From: an uncultured Lachnospiraceae bacterium
GTDB taxonomy: Bacteria; Bacillota_A; Clostridia; Lachnospirales; Lachnospiraceae
Assembly (NCBI GenBank): GCA_947302185.1
Contig: CAMYVI010000014.1
Span: forward strand, 1 to 19,276
DNA: 19,276 bases
Reading direction: 5' to 3'
Below the pieces are notes generated by a model. That model was given only the letters and a program-made list of their open reading frames with translations. It had not been told where the DNA came from and searched no databases. Position numbers and translations under genes: made by a program. Positions 13,722-19,276 of the stretch are shown here, one piece after another. Numbering within the stretch: the first letter of the stretch is position 1; every line of letters starts with the position of its first letter.

Positions 13722-14954
13722 ATGCCTGTACATGTATTAAATGAAGCCAACCGTTGTCTCCAGTGCAAGAAGCCGCTCTGCCGCATGCAGGGATGCCCGA
13801 TCGAGACAAATATCCCGGAAGTCATCCGTCTGTTCAAAGAGAACAAGATGATGGAAGCTGCGGAAATATTGTTCGAGAACAATCCCCTGTCCGTCATCTG
13901 CTCACTTGTCTGCAATCATGAAGGACAGTGCGAAGGACACTGCATCCGCGGGAAGAAGGGAGAGCCGGTACATTTCTCATCTATTGAAAATTATATTTCC
14001 GACTCCTGTTTTGAGAGACTGGATCTGAGCTGTGCTCCTTCAAATGGCATGAAAGTCGGCGTTATCGGCGCCGGCCCTGCAGGTATCACGATCGCCATTA
14101 TTCTGGCTCGCCGGGGATACAAGGTCACGGTGTTTGAAGGCCGCGAAAAAATCGGAGGCATTCTCCGCTACGGCATTCCGGAATTCCGCCTGCCCAAGTC
14201 CATTCTGGATCGTTACTATCGCAGAATGCGCGACATGGGTATCCTGTTCCGTCCGAATTTCGCACTCGGCGGTTCCACGAGTATACAGGATCTGCTGGAT
14301 GACGGTTACTGCAGTGTGTTCGTCGGAACCGGCGCGTGGAAACCGCGCAAACTGGGCGTTCCGGGCGAGACATTCGGCCATGTATTCTACGCGATCAATT
14401 ATCTCAATAATCCGGATGTGTATGAGCTTGGCGACAGGGTCGCGATCATCGGGGCCGGCAATGCCGCGATGGACGTAGCACGCACGGCGATCCGCCACGG
14501 TTCCCGTGATGTCACGGTCTATGTCCGCGGTGACGAAGTAGCCGCTTCGAAGCATGAATTTGATTATGCGCAGCTGGACGGCGTGCATTTTGAATACCGC
14601 AAGCAGATAGTCCGAATCGTGGACGAGGGAGCAGTCTTCTGTAATGTGGTCGATGATCCGGAGACGGGCAAAAAAGTGGAGGATCATTCTACCGAGGAGC
14701 TGATCGAGGCCGACAGCATCATAATTTCAATTTCTCAGGTGCCGCGCAGTCAGCTGGTCAACCGGGACCATGCGCTCCATCTGAATGAGCGAGGCAGGCT
14801 GCAGACAGATGAACATGGCGAGACGACGATGGAGGGCGTATTTGCCTCCGGCGACGTCGTGACGGGAGCCAAGACGGTCGTCGCCGCTGTTGCAGTTTCC
14901 AAGCAGATCGCGGACAATATGGATGCTTATATGCAGGAGAGATTCGGCAAATAA
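13722..14954 (+). CDS. GltD-like FAD/Fe-S NAD(P)H oxidoreductase
   Basis: This 410-residue flavoprotein resembles the small subunit of glutamate synthase. It has an N-terminal dihydroprymidine-dehydrogenase-like [4Fe-4S] domain with two Cys sets: C12/C15/C20/C25 (CLQCKKPLCRMQGC) and C60/C64/C70/C74. The FAD dinucleotide motif is GAGPAG (116-121), the NAD(P)H motif IIGAGNAAMD (242-251) and the C-terminal FAD contact GVFASGDVVTG (372-382). In the family, electrons pass from NAD(P)H through FAD and the clusters to a partner protein. GltB, the usual partner, is not beside it. The same fold also serves in NfnB, dihydropyrimidine dehydrogenase and SudA-type enzymes, so the true reaction is open. 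At 410 residues it is shorter than typical GltD (about 450-490). AAGGAGG lies 8 nt before the ATG. It is co-oriented with the EamA transporter and probably under the same cre-box promoter. Confidence 0.9.
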   Translation: MPVHVLNEANRCLQCKKPLCRMQGCPIETNIPEVIRLFKENKMMEAAEILFENNPLSVICSLVCNHEGQCEGHCIRGKKGEPVHFSSIENYISDSCFERLDLSCAPSNGMKVGVIGAGPAGITIAIILARRGYKVTVFEGREKIGGILRYGIPEFRLPKSILDRYYRRMRDMGILFRPNFALGGSTSIQDLLDDGYCSVFVGTGAWKPRKLGVPGETFGHVFYAINYLNNPDVYELGDRVAIIGAGNAAMDVARTAIRHGSRDVTVYVRGDEVAASKHEFDYAQLDGVHFEYRKQIVRIVDEGAVFCNVVDDPETGKKVEDHSTEELIEADSIIISISQVPRSQLVNRDHALHLNERGRLQTDEHGETTMEGVFASGDVVTGAKTVVAAVAVSKQIADNMDAYMQERFGK

Positions 14955-15006
14955 TCCAGGCAGGAACACGAGCCGGCTCAGGAATTTCCGAAAATGCGGA
15001 TTTCCG

Positions 15007-15052
15007 CTGAACGCAGTTCAGTCCGGGAGCGACAGCGGGCATAAGGACTGAA
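15007..15052 (+). other. mutually exclusive hairpins upstream of the AlkD-like gene
   Basis: CTGAAC-GCA-GTTCAG (15007-15021) and TTCAGTCC with GGACTGAA (15017-15024 with 15045-15052) share bases and cannot form together. No T-tract follows. The function is unknown and it may be incidental. Confidence 0.35.
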
Positions 15053-15085
15053 AAAGCTGACAAAGAGTCCATATAGGATATTGCC

Positions 15086-15778
15086 ATGATAGTAGAAGAA
15101 ATCAGAGAAGAATTATTTAAAAATCAGGATCAGAAGTACCGGGACTTTCAGGTCAGGCTGATCCCGGGCATGGGGCCTGAGGCCATGATCGGCGTCAGGA
15201 CCCCGGACCTTCGAAAGATTGCCAGGCAAATGGCGAAGCGTCAGGACATCGGGGAATTCCTTGAAAATTTGCCGCATGAATATTTTGATGAGAATCAGGT
15301 GCATGCATTTGTCATATCTGAGATGAAAGACTATGACAAATGTGTACAGGAAGCGGAAAAATTCCTCCCCTTTGTGGATAACTGGGCGACATGCGATCAG
15401 ATGTCGCCGAAGGTTTTTAAAAAGCACAGACCGGAGCTTCTTGACGCAATCAAAAAGTGGCTCATGTCGGAGCATACATACACCGTAAGATTCGCAATAG
15501 GAATGCTGATGCAGCATTACCTGGATGAAGATTTCGACCCGGCTTACCCGGAAATGGTGGCGGATGTTGAGTCGGAGGAGTATTATATCAGAATGATGAT
15601 TGCCTGGTATTTTGCAACGGCACTGGCCAAGCAGTACGAGACAGTGCTGCCGTATATTGAAGAGCAGCGGCTGGAGGCATGGACACACAATAAGACGATT
15701 CAGAAGGCGGTGGAGAGTTACAGGATTACTCCGGAACAGAAAGAATATCTGAAGAGTCTGAAAGTAAGGAATAAATGA
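15086..15778 (+). CDS. DNA alkylation repair protein, AlkD-like HEAT-repeat glycosylase
   Basis: This 230-residue all-helical protein is of the AlkD/ALK family, which removes bulky or positively charged alkylated bases (such as N3- and N7-alkylpurines) from DNA. Early GVRTPDLRKIAR is typical. VDNWATCDQ places Trp100 and Asp104 four residues apart, as in the Trp109/Asp113 catalytic pair of Bacillus AlkD. TYTVRFAIGML gives the conserved Arg135 (Arg148 there). HNKTIQKAVESYR is the usual C-terminal motif. The length is normal. The start has only a weak AGGA about 8 nt upstream. The 131-nt spacer before it has no strong promoter that I can see. The membrane protein gene begins 33 nt after the stop, so the two may share a transcript. 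Confidence 0.92.
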   Translation: MIVEEIREELFKNQDQKYRDFQVRLIPGMGPEAMIGVRTPDLRKIARQMAKRQDIGEFLENLPHEYFDENQVHAFVISEMKDYDKCVQEAEKFLPFVDNWATCDQMSPKVFKKHRPELLDAIKKWLMSEHTYTVRFAIGMLMQHYLDEDFDPAYPEMVADVESEEYYIRMMIAWYFATALAKQYETVLPYIEEQRLEAWTHNKTIQKAVESYRITPEQKEYLKSLKVRNK

Positions 15779-15811
15779 ATGTAGTATGGGCGGCAAAGAG
15801 GGACAGATGTA

Positions 15812-17524
15812 ATGACGGGAAGTATCATCGTGTTGATTTTAGGGGTTGCAGCTACCGCTCTGCGGATTTATGTCGGCTGCGGTATTCCCATGTTCCTTGT
15901 CGGCGATGCGGCAGCCGATGATTTCCTGATGGTGCGCTACGCGGAGACGCTGATGAGAGGCGAGTGGCTCGGAGAGTTCCGGGGTGCGACGCTCACGAAG
16001 AATGCAGGGTATGCAGTGTTCATGGCACTGCTGTCAAAACTGAATGTTCCGTATGTTCTGGGCAACACAGTATTTTTCTGTCTGTGTGTGCTTATTCTCT
16101 GCCTGGCGATTTTCAAGCTCTTCCCGAACAAGTACGTGTGTTTTGCCCTGTATGTTTACTTGCTGTTCTCGCCGGTCATGCTGCATACGGACGCTATACA
16201 GAAAACCTATCGCGGAGGATTTCTGGCTTCGGTTACGCTATTACTGCTCGCATCAATAATCGGATTGTACGGCACAATTCTGCGAAGACAACATGTGCTT
16301 AAGACTGTGCTCTGGTCCGTCTGTGCGTGCATCTCTCTGGTCTGGTTCTGGTTCACGAAGGAGGACGGGATATGGCTGGCTCCGTTTGTGATCTGCGGAT
16401 TGGGAATTGCGTCGATTGTGCTTTTTACCGGCGGTAACAAGCCGTCGAACGGAAAAGCGGGAGGCAGATACGGCGCGAGGAGAAGCCCCGGATATGTAAT
16501 CGCATGCAGCATCTGTCTCGTGATGCCGGCGGTGAGCCTTTTGGCGGCCTCATTTGCAATACGATTCATCAACAATCAGTATTACGGGGAATTCGCGGTG
16601 ACGGACCGCAACGACACCTATTACAGTAAGGTGATCAGCGACTTATACCACATTGATGACGGGGAGCAGTCTCTGATCGTGTGGCTCTCGAGGGACGGCC
16701 TTGAGAAAGCTTTCGAGGTCAGTCCGGCGCTGGCGGAGACGAAGCCTTATATCGACGAGATGTACAAGGGGTCATGGGCGGTTTCGATTGACGGGCAAAT
16801 GCACGGCGACGGCATTTACTGGGCGCTCCGGGAAGCCGTGGAAGCAAATGGCCTTTACGAGAAAGGCGGAGCCGTAGTCAACGAATATTATAAGAAGGTA
16901 CATGAAGAGCTGACGGCTGCATTTGAAGACGGGCGGCTGCCGAAAGATACCGAGTCGATTTATATCTCGTCGGGAGGACGGGGTATGACGAAGAAGGAGA
17001 TTGTGGCATATTTCCCGAGCAGAATCAAAAAAATCTGCATGATTATGATGCGCTACAGCCTGAATGTGACAGCTGCACTGCCTGCGAAAGGAAGTGAGGA
17101 AAATATCCGGCGGATGGCGGAGCTTGTAAAGAGCCCTTATGTGCCGGCGGATGGATCGAATGCCGGAGAGTTTGACGGGATGGTGACATTTGCGGTTTAT
17201 GACACGCTGGTCTACTCAAAGCTGGGCATTGCAGTCACGATGGCAGCGGCTATCGGGTTCCTGCTGTACGGAATCATGATGATCGTCGGATTCTTCCGTA
17301 AGGATTTTGAGAGAGTGCCGCTGATGCTGGTCTGCGTGGGAATGGGGCTGAGCATAGCGGTGTATGTGTTCGCAATCCTCTGGTTCATTGCCTGGAATAC
17401 GATGGAGTTGGCGTACGGGTATCTCGGGGGCGTGATGCTGATCATAAATGTGCTGCAGGTGCTCGGAATTTCGATGCTTGTGACGGAGATAGTGCGGGTT
17501 ACCGGAAAAATCAAGGACAGATAA
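15812..17524 (+). CDS. polytopic membrane protein of unknown function, possibly GT-C-like
   Basis: I do not recognise this 570-residue protein with certainty. Hydrophobic helices occupy about 1-24, 60-180 (several), 190-205 and 225-245. A large polar region (about 250-440) follows, then about four more helices (465-565). Right after the first helix comes VGDAAADDFLMVRYAETLMRG, with Asp32/36/37, followed by LTKNAGYAVFMALLSKL. An acidic pair in the first outer loop followed by a K-x-P/A-GY-x-x-F-type second helix is the pattern of GT-C lipid-dependent glycosyltransferases (family 39 and relatives). This suggests, but does not prove, a cell-envelope sugar transferase. GAGGGA lies about 8 nt before the ATG. 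It follows the AlkD-like gene by 33 nt and ends at a good terminator. Confidence 0.75.
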   Translation: MTGSIIVLILGVAATALRIYVGCGIPMFLVGDAAADDFLMVRYAETLMRGEWLGEFRGATLTKNAGYAVFMALLSKLNVPYVLGNTVFFCLCVLILCLAIFKLFPNKYVCFALYVYLLFSPVMLHTDAIQKTYRGGFLASVTLLLLASIIGLYGTILRRQHVLKTVLWSVCACISLVWFWFTKEDGIWLAPFVICGLGIASIVLFTGGNKPSNGKAGGRYGARRSPGYVIACSICLVMPAVSLLAASFAIRFINNQYYGEFAVTDRNDTYYSKVISDLYHIDDGEQSLIVWLSRDGLEKAFEVSPALAETKPYIDEMYKGSWAVSIDGQMHGDGIYWALREAVEANGLYEKGGAVVNEYYKKVHEELTAAFEDGRLPKDTESIYISSGGRGMTKKEIVAYFPSRIKKICMIMMRYSLNVTAALPAKGSEENIRRMAELVKSPYVPADGSNAGEFDGMVTFAVYDTLVYSKLGIAVTMAAAIGFLLYGIMMIVGFFRKDFERVPLMLVCVGMGLSIAVYVFAILWFIAWNTMELAYGYLGGVMLIINVLQVLGISMLVTEIVRVTGKIKDR

Positions 17525-17572
17525 GGCCGTCGGTATATAGAACTATGCGATAGCCGATCAAAGCAGAAGAGA

Positions 17573-17613
17573 GCAGATAGGACAGACGAAAGTCATAGCC
17601 TGTCTGCTTTTTT
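17573..17613 (+). terminator. intrinsic terminator
   Basis: GCAGATAGG pairs with CCTGTCTGC (9 bp, one G-U). An inner GAC-GAAA-GTC stem is capped by a GNRA tetraloop. Six T follow (17608-17613). It ends the AlkD/membrane protein transcript and separates it from the deacetylase-like gene. Confidence 0.88.
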
Positions 17614-17776
17614 GTACTTATACCGAATGGGTAAAGCGGTAAAGGTTTATGTGGTAGAAAACCCTTGTTATGGTGTATTATAGAAGCAAGGTCTGCGAAA
17701 GTGCCTATGGCATGCAGTTACAGAGAGCTAAAAAGGTGCTGAGTAGTTACAAACAGTAAGTTGAAGGGGTACAGCT
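17614..17776. other. promoter-bearing spacer, no clear gene
   Basis: An A/T-rich TATTAT at 17676-17681 could be a -10 element for the deacetylase-like gene, but no matching -35 is seen at the right distance. Nothing else is recognisable. Confidence 0.35.
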
Positions 17777-19276
17777 ATGACAGAAGAGGAGAGAATCGAG
17801 CAGGAAGAGCGGGAAGAGGAAGCCCGCATCGCTGCGGAGCGAAAGGCGAGGAGAGCGAAGCGCGCTGCACGCGAAGCCAGACGCAAGAAGAAGCAGAGGG
17901 AAAAGATGATGAAGATCGCTATCCCGATCGGAGGGGTACTTCTTCTGCTGATTTTGATTTTTGTGATCCGCGGGATAGTCGGGGGCGGAAAGAAGAAGGA
18001 TTCCGATTCTTCCGGCGCATCTGCAGAGGCGGTGAGCAGCGGTGCGGTCGCAAATGCCGACGGAACCGTAACGCTCGGAGACGGCACGGTCGTGACGGGA
18101 ACTCTGAATGCCGACGGGTCTGTGACGCTTGAGGACGGAACGGTAGTTGCCGGAAGCGGGACAACGGGCGGTGCTGCCGCAGGTGCGGAAAATACATCGG
18201 CCGGGTCTGCTGCCGCGATGGATTATTCCAATTTGAGTACGGATGAGGCTGTTATTTTAAGTGAGGCTGACAGGCTTGCGGCCATGTACGACTATGATGG
18301 GGCGATTGCGAGGGTGCAGGCATTTTCAGGATATGATTCCAATCAGAACATGTTGGATGCAATCGACAGGTACACGCAGACGAAGTCGACATGTATCCCG
18401 TATAATGTGGAGGAGATTCCCCATTTCTTCTATCACTCGCTGCTGAACGATGACCGCGGATTCAAGGCGGATCTGGTCGGCGAGTTCGTTGCGAAGGATA
18501 ATGACTGCTGGATGTGCTCGACAGAAGAGTTCAATGTTATCACGCAGCAGATGTATGATTACGGAGTAGTCCTGATTTCGCTGCATGACCTTGCGACGGA
18601 GACGGTTGATGCGGACGGGACGAAGCATTTTGCTCCGAATCAGAATTTGCTGCTGCCTCCGGGGAAGCATCCGGCTGTGATGTCGGAGGACGATTTGTCT
18701 TATTATCATGCTTATGATAATCAGGGTATCGCGTCGAAACTGGTCCTGGACGAGACCGGCAAAGTCAAGTGCGAGTATATTAACGAAGCGGGTGAGACGC
18801 TGGTGGGCGACTATGATGTCGTGCCGCTGCTGTCGTCGTTCATCGAAGCGCATCCGGATTTTTCATATCACAATGCTCACTGCATGATCGCGCTGACAGG
18901 TTATAACGGCGTGTTCGGTTACAGGACGGATGAGGTATATAAGACCCGCGAGGAGTCGAGACTGGATGATAATCAGAAGGTCTGGCTGGAGAACCATCCG
19001 AATTTCGACTGGGATACGGACGTGGCCGAGGCGACGAAGATCGCGGAGGCGCTCAAGGCGGAGGGGTATGAATTTGCAAGTCATACCTGGGGACACAGGA
19101 ATGTTCAGGCTACAGGGCTTGAGAGCCTGATTCAGGACAATGAGCGCTGGGTGAACTGGGTCGCGCCGATTGTCGGTTCAACGGATTCGATTATATTTGC
19201 TCATGGAACGGATCTTGCGGGACCTGAGGATTATTCGTATTCGAACGAGAAATTTGCATACTACAAGGGTGCGGGC
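17777..19276 (+). CDS. membrane-anchored polysaccharide-deacetylase-like protein (C-terminus beyond window)
   Basis: The frame is open from ATG 17777 (AAGGGG 7 nt upstream) to the edge, exactly 500 codons. Residues 1-45 are a highly charged Glu/Arg/Lys/Ala helix, likely cytoplasmic. One transmembrane helix lies at about 46-69. A Ser/Gly/Ala linker then contains two 18-residue ADGTVTLGDGTVV-type repeats (94-128). From about 150 an extracellular domain begins. SEDDLSYY (Asp305/306) corresponds to the metal/base Asp motif of NodB-type deacetylases, and SHTWGHRN (His436, His440) to their metal-binding His pair. YNGVFGYRT also suits the family. NodB enzymes remove acetyl groups from N-acetylated sugars in peptidoglycan or other polymers. 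The remaining catalytic motifs would lie beyond the edge, so activity cannot be judged. Confidence 0.85.
   Translation, partial: MTEEERIEQEEREEEARIAAERKARRAKRAAREARRKKKQREKMMKIAIPIGGVLLLLILIFVIRGIVGGGKKKDSDSSGASAEAVSSGAVANADGTVTLGDGTVVTGTLNADGSVTLEDGTVVAGSGTTGGAAAGAENTSAGSAAAMDYSNLSTDEAVILSEADRLAAMYDYDGAIARVQAFSGYDSNQNMLDAIDRYTQTKSTCIPYNVEEIPHFFYHSLLNDDRGFKADLVGEFVAKDNDCWMCSTEEFNVITQQMYDYGVVLISLHDLATETVDADGTKHFAPNQNLLLPPGKHPAVMSEDDLSYYHAYDNQGIASKLVLDETGKVKCEYINEAGETLVGDYDVVPLLSSFIEAHPDFSYHNAHCMIALTGYNGVFGYRTDEVYKTREESRLDDNQKVWLENHPNFDWDTDVAEATKIAEALKAEGYEFASHTWGHRNVQATGLESLIQDNERWVNWVAPIVGSTDSIIFAHGTDLAGPEDYSYSNEKFAYYKGAG
18056..18160 (+). repeat. 54-bp repeat in the deacetylase linker
   Basis: Two adjacent units encode ADGTVTLGDGTVVTGTLN and ADGSVTLEDGTVVAGSG. 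They are similar at protein level and more diverged in DNA. They look like short beta-strand spacer repeats between the membrane helix and the catalytic domain. Confidence 0.6.

Noticed and set aside
14040..14687. A 215-codon minus-strand frame
   Set aside because: It is antisense to the GltD-like gene and lacks recognisable motifs.
15113..15796. A 227-codon minus-strand frame
   Set aside because: It is antisense to the AlkD-like gene, which has family catalytic residues. No ribosome site or domain supports it.

Overview
The window looks like a chromosomal segment of a low-to-mid GC Gram-positive anaerobe, most likely a clostridial (Lachnospiraceae-like) bacterium. This is inferred from strong AGGAGG-type ribosome binding sites, sigma-A-type promoters (one a perfect TTGACA-17-TATAAT), a perfect CcpA cre box, a heterodimeric ABC exporter of the BmrCD/TM287-288 type, a GPH-type symporter, and surface proteins with Ala/Ser/Glu/Thr-rich tails. 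There is no rRNA, tRNA, CRISPR array or intact insertion sequence. No phage or conjugative module is visible.

Layout. (1) 1-2427, minus strand: a MacB/LolD-type ABC ATPase followed by a large FtsX-like permease with a very long coiled coil. The permease runs off the left edge. The pair is preceded by a leader of about 275 nt with a consensus promoter and an attenuator-like hairpin. (2) 2428-3010: a gene-free, structure-rich stretch. (3) 3011-7433, plus strand: two translationally coupled half-ABC exporters (a heterodimer with one degenerate ATP site), then a GAF-type free methionine-(R)-sulfoxide reductase and a strong terminator. (4) 7559-9973, minus: a GPH-family sugar/cation symporter and a DUF89-family phosphatase-like protein, separated by a 58-bp tandem repeat. 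(5) 10177-12435, minus: an exported HAD-superfamily lipoprotein and a D-2-hydroxyacid dehydrogenase, 24 nt apart. (6) 12707-14954, plus: an EamA/DMT transporter and a GltD-like FAD/Fe-S oxidoreductase, under a promoter with a perfect cre box at its start point. (7) 15086-17524, plus: an AlkD-like DNA glycosylase and a large polytopic membrane protein of unknown function, then a terminator. (8) 17777-end, plus: a membrane-anchored polysaccharide-deacetylase-like protein, cut by the right edge.

Most genes are recognisable housekeeping or accessory metabolism, and I see no convincing new multi-gene defence or secretion system. The less explained material is non-coding or repeat-based. There is a dispersed hairpin repeat family of about 55 bp (copies at 2608, 8428, 8486 and 10118). 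There are several recent-looking tandem duplications at gene ends: 1626-1738 across a stop codon, 2425-2460 across a start and RBS, and 7513-7590 at a 3' end. There is also a 36-residue repeat tail on one ABC subunit, and a structured leader with an overlapping out-of-frame upstream ORF before the FtsX-type transporter.
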